A program made the translations under genes and the position numbers. Below are positions 1 through 8,891 of a stretch of DNA of 64,000 bases, piece by piece (position 1 is the first letter of the stretch; each line of letters opens with the position of its first letter). The notes beneath the pieces were generated by a model. The model was not told where the DNA came from, searched no databases, and saw only the letters and a list, made by a program, of their open reading frames with translations. The stretch comes from Frigidibacter sp. RF13 (GTDB lineage: Bacteria > Pseudomonadota > Alphaproteobacteria > Rhodobacterales > Rhodobacteraceae): contig NZ_JAPNUE010000002.1 of the NCBI RefSeq assembly GCF_026626305.1, positions 415,964-479,963 of the forward strand, given 5' to 3'.

Positions 1-796
1 CTGGAACCATGAGCGGAACGAAAGCCCGCTTCTGACCATCACCCGCGACCAGACCGACAAGCTCAGGGCCGAGGCCGAGGCGCGCTGGGGCGGCCGGGTG
101 ATGGTCGATTTCTGCATGCGCTACGGCAATCCTTCCACCGAAAGTGTGGTGCGGCGGATGGTGGCGGCGGGGTGCGAGAAGATCCTCTTTTTCCCGCTTT
201 ATCCGCACTATGCTGGGGCCACGTCGGCCACCGCGAACGATCAGTTCTTCCGGGCGCTGATGAAGGAAAAGCGCCAGCCCGCGGCGCGGACCGTCGCGGA
301 ATACTTCGACAATCCGCTTTATGTGGACGCGCTCGCGACCTCAGTCGAAAAGGCCTATGCGGGGCTCGACCACCGGCCGGACGTGCTGGTGGCCTCCTAT
401 CACGGCATGCCGAAACGCTATCTGATGGAGGGCGATCCCTACCATTGCCAGTGCCAGAAGACGACGCGGCTGCTGCATGAGCGCCTGGGGTGGGACAAGG
501 GGTCGATCGAGACGACCTTCCAGTCGGTCTTCGGGCCGGAGGAATGGCTGAAGCCCTATACGGTCGAACATGTGGCGGCGCTGGCACGGGCGGGCAAGAA
601 GCGGATCGCGGTGATTTCACCGGCCTTCGCGGCGGATTGTATCGAGACGCTGGAGGAAATTCAGGGCGAGATTCGCGAGGCTTTCCTGCATGCGGGCGGC
701 GAGAGTTTCACCTACATTCCCTGCCTGAATGACGGCGAAGCGCATATTGCCGCGCTTTCAGCGATCATCGCTGAAAATCTTTCGGGCTGGGTCTGA
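1..796 (+). CDS. hemH: ferrochelatase, 5' end missing
   Basis: Ferrochelatase inserts Fe2+ into protoporphyrin IX, the last step of haem synthesis, at the cytoplasmic face of the membrane. The reading frame is open from base 2 (residues WNHERNESPLLTITRDQ), so the true start lies before the window. The internal ATG at 98 is not the start. About 264 C-terminal residues are present. Family blocks seen include MRYGNPST, SYHGMPKRY with the metal-binding His, the QSVFGPEEW segment, and the late ISPAFAADCIETLEEI block that carries the conserved Glu residues. A strong hairpin follows about 115 bases after the stop. The family call is secure; only the N-terminus is missing. Confidence 0.95.
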   Translation, partial: WNHERNESPLLTITRDQTDKLRAEAEARWGGRVMVDFCMRYGNPSTESVVRRMVAAGCEKILFFPLYPHYAGATSATANDQFFRALMKEKRQPAARTVAEYFDNPLYVDALATSVEKAYAGLDHRPDVLVASYHGMPKRYLMEGDPYHCQCQKTTRLLHERLGWDKGSIETTFQSVFGPEEWLKPYTVEHVAALARAGKKRIAVISPAFAADCIETLEEIQGEIREAFLHAGGESFTYIPCLNDGEAHIAALSAIIAENLSGWV

Positions 797-910
797 AGAC
801 AGCGGGGCGAAGACGGCAGACCCGGGCGCCTCATCGGGCCTTTCAGCCCTCTTCGGCGAGGAGGGCCGCAAGGCCGGACGAGCCGCTCCCCGTCCAGTCC
901 GCAAAAGAAA

Positions 911-932
911 AAGGCGACGCGGAGCGTCGCCT
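911..932. terminator. rho-independent terminator after hemH and the small minus-strand gene
   Basis: A 10-bp perfect stem (AAGGCGACGC / GCGTCGCCTT) with a two-base centre is followed by TTCC on the plus strand and by T-rich sequence on the minus strand. It lies between the convergent ends of hemH and the small gene at 958, so it can serve both. Confidence 0.8.
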
Positions 933-957
933 TTTCCTTCTGAAAGATCAGACCCGA

Positions 958-1137
958 TCAGTTGCTGGCAGCGGCCGCAACGAGCAGGAGAACGAGCAGC
1001 GGAACAACGATGCCGCCAGCCGAGGACGAGGCCTGAGCTTCGACAACGGTTTCTTCCATGACCGGCTCAGCCATGCCACCGGCGAAAGCCGAGGTGGCAG
1101 CCAGGGTGAGGGCGGCAGCAAGCGCGATTTTCTTCAT
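958..1137 (-). CDS. small exported membrane-anchored protein (paralogue A)
   Basis: A 59-aa protein of unknown function. The start is the ATG at 1137 (MKKIALAAALTLA), preceded by GGAG ten bases upstream; upstream in-frame starts are less likely. Residues 1-19 form a signal peptide ending AFAGG. The middle 15 residues are acidic (MAEPVMEETVVEAQ). The C-terminus is a Ser/Gly segment followed by a hydrophobic helix (IVVPLLVLLLVAAAA). It is a close paralogue of the gene at 1512: the signal peptide and C-terminal helix are almost identical and only the acidic middle differs. The shared 5' leader (GGATGGAGA) shows the duplication covers the ribosome-binding region. It may be a small inner-membrane protein; no function is assigned. 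Confidence 0.75.
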   Translation of the reverse strand: MKKIALAAALTLAATSAFAGGMAEPVMEETVVEAQASSSAGGIVVPLLVLLLVAAAASN

Positions 1138-1511
1138 TTGACTATGTCTCCATCCGCGCCCCAGCAGGGATTCATCTGAGGATAACTGGGGCAATTTTGG
1201 TTACCTCGTTACGCCGACTAGCGCGAACTGCGGGATATGTGCAACACCCCATGTGTGGTCGCGCGAAAAGCTTTCGGGAGCTTCGTCAAAATAGCAACAC
1301 TCCCGGCGTCCGGTTTTCGCGGCGCCAGGGTGGCAGGAAACCTTCCCCGGAAGACCAGCCGGATCAGGTAACTATCTGAGTCGGATCGCCACACCGGAAG
1401 AACACTCCGGCACCAGAAACACCCGGTGGCAGCGGGGATATGTTGCGCCGGGGGCTGCACCCCCGGCGACAGGTCCCAGTCCGGCGCAGAAACCGGCCCG
1501 GCACGCTTTGA
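1138..1511. other. 373-bp spacer between the two small paralogues
   Basis: I see no gene here. The short plus-strand frame at 1197-1379 has no ribosome-binding site and an Arg-rich composition typical of a shadow frame. The part next to 1137 must carry the leader and promoter of paralogue A. The far end carries the hairpin at 1447-1467. Confidence 0.6.
1447..1467 (-). terminator. hairpin downstream of paralogue B
   Basis: A perfect 8-bp stem (GCCGGGGG / CCCCCGGC) with loop CTGCA lies 45 bases after the stop of the gene at 1512. It lacks a clear T-tract, so it may be a terminator or a 3' stabilising hairpin. Confidence 0.45.
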
Positions 1512-1694
1512 TCAGTTGCTGGCCGCCGCGGCGACGAGCAGGAGGACGAGCAGCGGAACGACGATGCCGCCGGCCGAAGACGAGGCCGCCGCGTCGGCGA
1601 TAGGCTTGTCATCCATCACCGGCGGGGCCATGCCGCCAGCGAAAGCCGAAGTTGCTGCGAGCGTAATGGCAGCAGCAAGCGCAAACTTCTTCAT
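1512..1694 (-). CDS. small exported membrane-anchored protein (paralogue B)
   Basis: A 60-aa protein starting at the ATG at 1694 (MKKFALAAAITLA), with GGAG six bases upstream. The layout matches the gene at 958: signal peptide ending AFAGGMAPP, a short acidic linker (VMDDKPIADAAAS) and a C-terminal hydrophobic helix ending VAAAASN. The C-terminal 23 residues are identical between the two copies while the linker has diverged. This suggests the helix and signal are under constraint and the exposed linker is not. Function unknown. After signal cleavage the mature protein would be about 40 residues with one membrane helix. Confidence 0.75.
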   Translation of the reverse strand: MKKFALAAAITLAATSAFAGGMAPPVMDDKPIADAAASSSAGGIVVPLLVLLLVAAAASN

Positions 1695-1850
1695 GAATAT
1701 CTCCATCCGTGCCCCGTTGGCATGAACCGGAACGACCGGGGCGATGTCTGTCCCTCGGCCACAGGTTGAGCCCGGCACGCGCAGATTTTCAAGCAGAATT
1801 TCCGCGCCCGCCGCCGGTGGGGCGGGCGCGCATGTCAATTCGGCAACAGG

Positions 1851-2462
1851 TCAGATCAGCAGCACCTGGGTGCCGACCTTGGCGAAGCTGAAAAGCTCGG
1901 TGATATGTTCGTTGTAAAGCCCGACGCAGCCGTTCGACGACCGCCGCCCAATCTTGCGGGTGTCATGCGTGCCGTGGATGCGGTAATATTGCCAGCTGAG
2001 ATAAAGCGCGAGGGGCCCGAGCGGGTTCTTCGGATCGCCACCCTCGACCACCTCGGGCCATTCGGGATTGCGCTGCCGCATTTCCGGCGTCGGGCGCCAG
2101 GTCGGTTTGACCACCTTTTCAACCACCTGGGTGCGGCCGCGGCGCGTCAGCTCCTCCGACAAAGCGACCGAGCAGGGATAGAGCCGGTAGGTCGCGCCAT
2201 CCTCACTGAAGTAGTGCAGGGCGCGCGAGGTAATGTCGACGAGGATTGCGCCCTTCGCGAGATTGGCGAAATAGGGCTGCCATTCGAGCGAGCGGAAGCT
2301 CGAGATATTGTGGCGGATATTGTTGCTCAGGTCCTGCTCGAACTCGGTCGTACCATCATTGACCGCCTGCGCAAGCGCGGGTGCTGCGAGGCTTCCCGCC
2401 GCGAGTGCCGCAGCCCCGCCCAGAAGCGCGCGGCGGCTCAGCTCTTTTCCGTCTGAACGCAT
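1851..2462 (-). CDS. L,D-transpeptidase (YkuD family), Tat-type signal
   Basis: A periplasmic enzyme predicted to make 3-3 peptidoglycan cross-links or attach proteins to peptidoglycan. The start chosen is the ATG at 2462, giving 203 aa; the open frame runs further upstream but that sequence is not protein-like. Residues 10-30 hold SRRALLGG and a hydrophobic stretch ending APALAQ, a twin-arginine-like signal. The YkuD domain occupies about residues 65-203, with His163 and His166 (HGTHD) and nucleophile Cys179 in SSNGCVGL. The usual SHGCIR motif is varied here, with Gly in place of Arg after CV. The gene is divergent from the CAP lipoprotein gene at 2652. Confidence 0.88.
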   Translation of the reverse strand: MRSDGKELSRRALLGGAAALAAGSLAAPALAQAVNDGTTEFEQDLSNNIRHNISSFRSLEWQPYFANLAKGAILVDITSRALHYFSEDGATYRLYPCSVALSEELTRRGRTQVVEKVVKPTWRPTPEMRQRNPEWPEVVEGGDPKNPLGPLALYLSWQYYRIHGTHDTRKIGRRSSNGCVGLYNEHITELFSFAKVGTQVLLI

Positions 2463-2651
2463 TGCCTCATCTCTCCGTTTGCCGGTTGGGGCCGCCGGGG
2501 TCCTGCCGTCAGCCCGTGTCATTTCTGGCCGTCCGGGGCGGTTCGCGCAAATCACGCCTGCGCGAGAGGCCGCCCATCCCGGCGATTTGGCGTTTGAACA
2601 CCGTTTGGCGAAACTGTAAAGCACGGGCGAAAGAATGGGAGCCTTCTTCCG

Positions 2652-3161
2652 ATGAACAAGCCTTTTTCCGCCGTTCTCGCCGCGGTCCTGATGCTTGCGG
2701 CCTGCCAGACCGGGCAGGTGCAACTTGCCTCCGATGGGCGCGCGGTGCCGCAGGCCTATGTGATCGGGCCGGGCGATGTGGGCCGCGTGACCTATTCGAT
2801 GGTCGATTCGATCAATGCGCTGAGGTCGGCCAAGGGGCTTGCGCCCCTGACGCTCGATGCGCAGCTGACCGCCGCCGCCGCCACCCATTCGCGCGACATG
2901 CATCTGCAGAACCGGCCCTGGCATTTCGGGTCCGACGGGTCCTCGCCGCTCCTCCGGGTGCAGCGCACCGGCTATCCGGGCAAGATGCTGGGCGAGAATA
3001 TCTCGGAAACCTACGAGAACGAGCGCGAGACGCTTGCCGCCTGGATGCAGGTTGCCGATACGCGCGGCGTGATCCTGGATCCGGCTGCGATGAAGGTCGG
3101 GTTTTCCTGGTTCCAGGAACCGTCGGGCAAGCTCTGGTGGACGCTCGTCACCGGAAGCTGA
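2652..3161 (+). CDS. CAP-domain (SCP-like) lipoprotein
   Basis: A 169-aa protein whose N-terminus is a lipoprotein signal (AAVLMLAAC, lipidated Cys18). Residues about 45-165 form a CAP/SCP domain: MVDSINALRSAKGLAPL, then a THSRDM segment, HFGSDGS and GENIS, ending with a WTLVTGS strand. Bacterial CAP proteins are secreted or membrane-anchored and mostly of unknown activity. It sits between two L,D-transpeptidase genes, so a role at the cell wall is a reasonable inference. The ATG at 2652 has weak upstream purines (GGGAGCC). Confidence 0.8.
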   Translation: MNKPFSAVLAAVLMLAACQTGQVQLASDGRAVPQAYVIGPGDVGRVTYSMVDSINALRSAKGLAPLTLDAQLTAAAATHSRDMHLQNRPWHFGSDGSSPLLRVQRTGYPGKMLGENISETYENERETLAAWMQVADTRGVILDPAAMKVGFSWFQEPSGKLWWTLVTGS

Positions 3162-3219
3162 GCCGTGAGGGGCCGCTCATCGTGCGCTTCGCTTCTCTTC
3201 GCTGGGGTGGCGACCGCGG

Positions 3220-3714
3220 TCAGGGCTTGATGAAGATCGGCGTGCCGACACGCACCATCGCATAGATCTCCTCGATCTCGCGGTCCTTGACCGCGATGCA
3301 GCCAGCGGTCCAGTCCGGCCCGAAGCCGCGATTCTTGCCCGCGCGGCCGTGGATGAAGATGTCGCCGCCGGGCTTCTTGCCAAGCGCTGCCGCTTCTGCC
3401 CGGTCCAGATCGTTCGGATAGGAAATGCCGAGCGACAGGTGATAGCTGCTTTTCGGATTCCGTCGGTCGATGAAATAGGCGCCTTCGGGAGTCTTGCGGT
3501 CGCCCTCGAACTGCTTGTCGCCCACCGGATTGCCGCCAAGCGCGATGTCGTAGGCTTTCAGCACCTCGCTGTCATGCAGAAGGTACATGCGCCGGTCGGC
3601 CTTGTGCACGACGATCGCGGTGACGGCGGGGCCGTTATAGGTGCGGAACTTGCCGCCGCAGGAGCTGACGACCGCAAGCGTGGCCAGAAGAAGAATTGCG
3701 CGAAGAAATGTCAT
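3220..3714 (-). CDS. L,D-transpeptidase family lipoprotein (YafK-like)
   Basis: A 164-aa protein with a lipoprotein signal ending VVSSC (Cys19). The catalytic domain carries the GDRKTPEGAYFI block, His122 (HGRAG) and Cys139 in DWTAGCIAV. The GD-KTPEG pattern and the short DWTAGC motif resemble the YafK/DpaA branch, which can cleave the bond between Braun's lipoprotein and peptidoglycan in E. coli. Which activity applies here cannot be told from sequence. The gene is convergent with the CAP lipoprotein gene, with a 58-bp gap. Confidence 0.87.
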   Translation of the reverse strand: MTFLRAILLLATLAVVSSCGGKFRTYNGPAVTAIVVHKADRRMYLLHDSEVLKAYDIALGGNPVGDKQFEGDRKTPEGAYFIDRRNPKSSYHLSLGISYPNDLDRAEAAALGKKPGGDIFIHGRAGKNRGFGPDWTAGCIAVKDREIEEIYAMVRVGTPIFIKP

Positions 3715-3776
3715 GCTACCCGTTGCCCTTTTCCGCCTCTTACACGGCGCGATGCCGGGCGGGAAGGGGGAAGCGG

Positions 3777-5006
3777 TCAGGCTTTCGTGAGGCCGGTGCG
3801 CGTCAGGCGCGCAGCCAGTTCGACATGGGTCGACCAGCGGAACTGGTCCACCACCTCGATCCAGTCAAGCGTGAAGCCCGCGTCCGACAAGATCCGCGCG
3901 TCGCGGGCGAAGCTGACCGGGTTGCAGGAGATATAGGCAACGGCTCTTGTCCGGGAAGCTGCGATTTCAGACACTTGCGCCTCGGCGCCCGCGCGCGGCG
4001 GGTCGAGGAGGATCGCGTCATAGCGGTCAAGCTCGTCGGGCAGAAGCGGGCGGCGGAAGAGGTCGCGCGGCTCGGTCGTGATCCGGTGCAGACCCGGCGC
4101 ATGGCGCGCGGCGCGGTCAAGGGCTGCAAGCATCGTGCGTTCGGATTCGACGGCATGTACCTCTGATCCCGCAGCGAGCGGCAGCGAGAAGGTGCCCGCG
4201 CCGGAAAAGAGATCGGCGATCCGGTCCGCCCCGCCGAGTGCCGCCCGCGCCGCAGCGAGGAGTGCCGCCTCGCCCTCGCGCGTCGCCTGGAGGAACGCCC
4301 CCGAAGGCGGCTCGACGAGCGCGCCCCCGAAGCGCTGGGTCGCGGGGCGGCGGACGGCGACGGGCTCGCCCTCCCATGTCAGGCGGGCGAGGTCGGCGCG
4401 TTCGGCGATGGCAGCGAGGTCGGTGAACAGCGCGGGCTCCAGCGGCTTGCCGCCGCTGACCGCGACATCGGCGCCCGCCTCTGTCGCGGTCACGGTCAGC
4501 GATATCTCGCCCTTGCGCGAGCCGCCCGCGATGGTCAGATCGCGCAAGGCGGGCAGAAGGGCCGTAAGCGATGGCAGCAGGAGGTGGCAGTCGCTAAGGT
4601 CGGCAAGCGTGCCCGAGGCGCGACCGTGGAAGCCGACGATCGCGCCCTTCTTCGTGCGCCTGCCGGAAAGAGTCGCGCGCCTGCGCGACCGTTCGGGCGA
4701 GGTATGGACGGCGCGGATCGGCGCCGGAAGGCCCTGAGCCGCGAGAGCGGCGCGCACCACATCCGCCTTCCAGTCCTCGACGAACCCGTCGGTCGCGTGC
4801 ATCAGCGCGCAGCCGCCGCAGGCGGCGTAGTGCGGGCAGGGCGCTCGGCGGCGGTCGGGCGAGGGCGTGACGATGGCGGGGGCGTCCATCCGCCCGTCCG
4901 CCACCTCGCCCTCCACCACTTCGCCTGGCAGGGCGCGCGGCACGTAGACGGGACCCGCCGCGATCCCGTCGCCGAGATGGCCAAGCCGTTCGATCGTCAC
5001 TTTCAC
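3777..5006 (-). CDS. TrmA/RlmD-type RNA uracil-C5 methyltransferase
   Basis: A 409-aa SAM-dependent RNA (uracil-5-)-methyltransferase. Residues 1-45 form a TRAM-like RNA-binding domain. Cys57, Cys63, Cys66 (CGGC) and Cys140 fit the [4Fe-4S] ligand set of the RumA/RlmD branch. The SAM-binding loop is DLFSGAGTFSLPLA and the motif IV segment is LLDPPRAGA. Catalytic Cys361 is in YISCNP, followed by the family tail DQFRWSTHVEL. The substrate is probably a specific uridine in 23S rRNA; which one cannot be decided here. The start overlaps the stop of the ABC transporter gene at 5003 by 4 bp, so the genes are translationally coupled. Confidence 0.9.
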   Translation of the reverse strand: MKVTIERLGHLGDGIAAGPVYVPRALPGEVVEGEVADGRMDAPAIVTPSPDRRRAPCPHYAACGGCALMHATDGFVEDWKADVVRAALAAQGLPAPIRAVHTSPERSRRRATLSGRRTKKGAIVGFHGRASGTLADLSDCHLLLPSLTALLPALRDLTIAGGSRKGEISLTVTATEAGADVAVSGGKPLEPALFTDLAAIAERADLARLTWEGEPVAVRRPATQRFGGALVEPPSGAFLQATREGEAALLAAARAALGGADRIADLFSGAGTFSLPLAAGSEVHAVESERTMLAALDRAARHAPGLHRITTEPRDLFRRPLLPDELDRYDAILLDPPRAGAEAQVSEIAASRTRAVAYISCNPVSFARDARILSDAGFTLDWIEVVDQFRWSTHVELAARLTRTGLTKA

Positions 5007-6835
5007 TGGGCGGCCTCTTCCGTGCCGAGGAAACCGCCCGACTGACGGCTCCAGTAGCGGGCGTAAAGCCCGCCCCTGGCGAGAAGCACCGCGTGACTGC
5101 CCTCTTCGACGATCCGGCCCTGGTCAAGGACCACAATCCGGTCCATCTCGGCGATGGTCGAGAGGCGGTGGGCGATGGCCAGAACCGTCTTGCCCTGCAT
5201 TACCCGGTGAAGCGCTTCCTGCACCTGCGCCTCGACCTCGCTGTCGAGGGCACTTGTCGCCTCGTCCAGCACAAGGATCGGCGCGTCCTTGAGGAAAGCG
5301 CGGGCGAGCGCGATGCGCTGGCGCTGGCCACCTGACAGTTTCACGCCGCGTTCGCCGAGATGCGCGTCATAGCCCTTGCGGCCCTTGTGGTCTTCGAGGG
5401 ACGGGATGAACTCGTCCGCCTCCGCCGCCCGCGCAGCTGCCACCAGATCCGCCTCGGTCGCGTCGGGGCGGCCGTAAAGGATATTGTCGCGGGCGGAGCG
5501 GTTGAACATCGCAGTTTCCTGCGTGACCATCGCGATCTGGCGGCGCAGGCTTTCCTGCGTCACGCCGCGCACATCGCGCCCATCCACAAGAACCCGCCCG
5601 CTTTCGGTGTCGTAGAGCCTGAGAAGCAGCGCGACGAGCGTCGATTTGCCCGCACCCGAGGCGCCGACGATGCCAAGCTTCTCGCCCGGGCGGATGGTCA
5701 GGCTGACATGGTCGATGCCACCCCGCGTCCGGCCATAGGCGAAGGTCACATCGTCAAACCGCACCTCGCCGGTCACGCGCCCCAGATCGGTGGCGTCGGG
5801 CGCGTCGGTCAGGGCATGTGGCGGAGTGAGCGTGCGCATCCCGTCCTCGACCTCGCCGACCGAGGCATAGATCGACATGAGCGCGAAAGAGACCCAGCCG
5901 GTCATCTGCGCGATGCGGATCGAGACGGTACCCGCCGCCGCGATGTCGCCGGGGGTCGCCTGACCCTTGGACCATAAAAGCAGCGTGCCGCCGATGAGGA
6001 GAAGCGGCAGGGTACCGGCAAGCGTCATCAAGGCGAGGCGGAACCAGGCCGAAAGCCTGCCGAAGTCGAGCGCCGATGTGCGGAACACCTCCATCGCGCC
6101 AAGGGCCGCGCGATCCTCGTGATCGGCATGGGCGAACAGTTTCACCGTCTTGATATTGGTGATCGTATCGACGACCTGGCCGGTGACCATCGCCCGCGCC
6201 CCGGCACGGTCCTTCGATTTCACGCGGATGCGCGGCAGGAAGGCCCAGATCAGGCCGATATAGACCATAATCCAGATTGTCAGGCCCACCGCTACAACGC
6301 CGTCTATGGTCAGAAGAAAGACCGCCGAGCCGATCAGCGTGGCCAGCGCGAAGGCCACGGTATTGATGGTTTCCGACGCCACATCGGTGACGGCGCGGGC
6401 CGCCTGCATCTGTTTCTGCGCGATCCGGCCCGCGAAATCATTGTCGAAGAAGGTGACGGCATGGCCCATCGTCCAGCGGTGCAGGCGCGAGAGGACGAGT
6501 GGCAGAACATTCGGTTGCACGATGACCGAGTTCGAGGCCGACGAGAGGCCGAAGGCGAGTGGCCGGAGTATGATCAGGAAGAAGCCGAAGGTCGCGAAAA
6601 GCTGCCAGTGATCGCGAAAGACCGTGGCCGCCTCGGCACTCGTGGCGACATCGACCACGCGGCCGAGGAAGTCGGCAGTGATCACCTCCATCACGCCGGC
6701 GAAGGCCGAGAGGAAAGTCGCGACCAGAAGCGGCCCCCAGGAGCCTGAGAGACACCAGAGAAAGAAGCGCCCGAGCGTGCGCGGCGGCGGCCCGTCCGCC
6801 GGCCGGAAGGCATCAATCGTCCAGAATCGCCTCAC
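5003..6835 (-). CDS. ABC exporter half-transporter (TM domain + ATPase)
   Basis: A 610-aa type I ABC exporter with six predicted membrane helices in residues about 30-340 and a C-terminal ATPase. Walker A is GASGAGKST, the signature is LSGGQRQRIALAR, Walker B is ILVLDEATSALDSE and the H-loop is AIAHRLST, all intact. Its start overlaps the stop of the homologous gene at 6832 by 4 bp. The two probably form a heterodimer with two competent ATP sites. Substrate unknown; lipid, drug or peptide export is possible. Confidence 0.92.
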   Translation of the reverse strand: MRRFWTIDAFRPADGPPPRTLGRFFLWCLSGSWGPLLVATFLSAFAGVMEVITADFLGRVVDVATSAEAATVFRDHWQLFATFGFFLIILRPLAFGLSSASNSVIVQPNVLPLVLSRLHRWTMGHAVTFFDNDFAGRIAQKQMQAARAVTDVASETINTVAFALATLIGSAVFLLTIDGVVAVGLTIWIMVYIGLIWAFLPRIRVKSKDRAGARAMVTGQVVDTITNIKTVKLFAHADHEDRAALGAMEVFRTSALDFGRLSAWFRLALMTLAGTLPLLLIGGTLLLWSKGQATPGDIAAAGTVSIRIAQMTGWVSFALMSIYASVGEVEDGMRTLTPPHALTDAPDATDLGRVTGEVRFDDVTFAYGRTRGGIDHVSLTIRPGEKLGIVGASGAGKSTLVALLLRLYDTESGRVLVDGRDVRGVTQESLRRQIAMVTQETAMFNRSARDNILYGRPDATEADLVAAARAAEADEFIPSLEDHKGRKGYDAHLGERGVKLSGGQRQRIALARAFLKDAPILVLDEATSALDSEVEAQVQEALHRVMQGKTVLAIAHRLSTIAEMDRIVVLDQGRIVEEGSHAVLLARGGLYARYWSRQSGGFLGTEEAAQ

Positions 6836-8682
6836 TCGGCTGCCTCCGCATCCTCGGTCCCGATGAAGCCGCCAGATTGCCGTTCCCAGAAGCGGGCGTA
6901 AAGACCACCTCTGTTCAGAAGGTCGGCATGGGTGCCTTCCTCGGCGATGCGGCCGTCGTCCAGCACCACGATCCGGTCCATCCGCGCGATGGTCGACAGG
7001 CGGTGGGCGATGGCTATAACCGTCTTCCCCTCCATCACGCCATAAAGCGTGTCCTGGATCGCCGCCTCGACCTCGCTGTCGAGCGCGCTTGTCGCCTCGT
7101 CGAGGACAAGGATCGGCGCGTCCTTCAGGATCACGCGGGCGATCGCCACCCTTTGGCGCTGGCCGCCCGAGAGCTTCACACCGCGTTCGCCCACTTGCGC
7201 GTCGTAGCCTGCCCGCCCTTCGGGGTCGCGCAGCGTCTGGATGAAGCCGTGCGCCTCGGCCCGTTCGGCCGCCGCGATCATCTCCGCCTCGGTCGCCTCG
7301 GGGCGGCCGTAGAGGATGTTTTCGCGCACGGTACGGTGAAGAAGCGAGCTTTCCTGCTGCACCATGCCGATCTGCGCCCTGAGGCTCGCCTGCCGGACCA
7401 TGGCGATATCCTGCCCGTCGATCCGGATGCGGCCGCCCTCGCTGTCGTAGAACCTCAGGAGCAGCTTCACCAAGGTCGATTTGCCGGAGCCCGAGCGCCC
7501 GATGAGGCCGATCTTCTCGCCCGGCCGGATGGTCAGGCTGATCCGGTCGATCCCGCCCGAGCCGCGCCCGTAGTGGTGCGACACTTCTTCAAACGCGATC
7601 CGCCCCTCGGTCAGCCGCAGGTCCGGCGCGCCCGACGCGTCGGTCAGGCCGACGGGCTGGGCGATGGTCTCCATGCCTTCGGACACGACGCCAAGCGCCT
7701 CGACGAGGTTCGAGGTCGCCCACATCACCCAGTAGGTCATGCTGGTCAGACGCAGGACCAGCGCCGTTGCCGCAGCGACCGCTCCGGTGCTGGCTGTGCC
7801 GTCGAGCCAGAATTTCACCGCAAGGCCCGTCAGCATGACGATCAGGCAGGCGTTCAGCGCCGTCAGCATCACGTCCATCTTGGTGACGAGCCGCATCTCG
7901 GCGATGAACCGGTCGCGCAGCGCCCGGATCGCCGCGCCCGCATAATCGACCTCGCGGTCGTCATGGGCGAAAAGCTTCACCGAATGGATGTTGGTATAGC
8001 TGTCCACCACCCGCCCCGTGACGGTCGAGCGCGCGTCGGACGAGGCCTTGGACGCCGGGCCGATCCGCCGCGCCGTCCATCTGAGGAGCGCGAGGTAGAA
8101 GACGATCCAGACCGCGAGCGGGATGAAAAGCCGCGCATCGGCCCCGATCAGAAGGATCGAGGCGCCGACCACGCTCGTCAGCGCGAATGCCACGCAATCG
8201 AGCATCTGGAAAACCGCGTCGCCGATCGAGGGCGGGGTCTGCATGATGCGGTTGGCGATACGGCCGGCGAAATCATTCTCGAACCAGCCGACGGGCTGAC
8301 GCAGCACATGTTTGTGCGCCCGCCAGCGCACCAAAGCGCCGAGATTGGTCAGGATCGTATTGTGCAGAAGGGCGGTGTCGAAAGCCGACACGACCGGCCT
8401 TGCGACGAGGACGAGGAAAGCCGCGATGGCGAATTCCGTACCGTGGTCGGCGAGAAGGGTCGCGGGCGCTTCGCGGCCCAGAAGGTCGACGATGCGGCCA
8501 AGATACCAGATGAGTGCAATCTCCGACCCCGCCACCAGCACCTTGCAGAGCGTGCTGAAGACGAAGACCCAGCGGAAGGGCCGGACATAATCGCGGATGA
8601 AGGCGAAAAGCCGGGTGGGCGGTGCGTCGTGCTCGTCATAGGCCGCGAAAGGATCGACGAGATTTTCGAAGAAGCGAAACAT
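6832..8682 (-). CDS. ABC exporter half-transporter, partner of the gene at 5003
   Basis: A 616-aa type I ABC exporter half. The start is set at the ATG at 8682 (MFRFFENLVDPF), with GGAAAG upstream; the longer frame adds an unlikely 20-residue leader. The membrane domain covers about residues 35-350. The ATPase has Walker A GRSGSGKST, signature LSGGQRQRVAIAR and Walker B ILVLDEATSALDSE. The WERQSGGFIGTED tail resembles that of its partner (WSRQSGGFLGTEE), which points to an old tandem duplication. It is the first gene of a three-gene unit with the second exporter half and the RNA methyltransferase. Confidence 0.92.
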   Translation of the reverse strand: MFRFFENLVDPFAAYDEHDAPPTRLFAFIRDYVRPFRWVFVFSTLCKVLVAGSEIALIWYLGRIVDLLGREAPATLLADHGTEFAIAAFLVLVARPVVSAFDTALLHNTILTNLGALVRWRAHKHVLRQPVGWFENDFAGRIANRIMQTPPSIGDAVFQMLDCVAFALTSVVGASILLIGADARLFIPLAVWIVFYLALLRWTARRIGPASKASSDARSTVTGRVVDSYTNIHSVKLFAHDDREVDYAGAAIRALRDRFIAEMRLVTKMDVMLTALNACLIVMLTGLAVKFWLDGTASTGAVAAATALVLRLTSMTYWVMWATSNLVEALGVVSEGMETIAQPVGLTDASGAPDLRLTEGRIAFEEVSHHYGRGSGGIDRISLTIRPGEKIGLIGRSGSGKSTLVKLLLRFYDSEGGRIRIDGQDIAMVRQASLRAQIGMVQQESSLLHRTVRENILYGRPEATEAEMIAAAERAEAHGFIQTLRDPEGRAGYDAQVGERGVKLSGGQRQRVAIARVILKDAPILVLDEATSALDSEVEAAIQDTLYGVMEGKTVIAIAHRLSTIARMDRIVVLDDGRIAEEGTHADLLNRGGLYARFWERQSGGFIGTEDAEAAE

Positions 8683-8891
8683 GGAGAGAACTTTCCAGCG
8701 GATGCAACAAGGGTCAGGCGGGGCCTCGCGGGACCGCCACACGGGGTTCGGTCCGGCTCAGGCGAGCTCTGGCAGAATCCCGTTCCTCATGGTGCAACCC
8801 TCCGTTGGATGCGGTTCAGATAGCGCAATCACGGGCGCTTGTCACGCCCCGGATTGTACCAGCCAATGTATCGGCGGCACTCGACCTGTCG

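Noticed and set aside
2463..2924. N-terminal extension of the L,D-transpeptidase to 357 aa
   Set aside because: The extra sequence is His/Arg-rich and overlaps the CAP gene; the Tat-like signal marks the real start at 2462.
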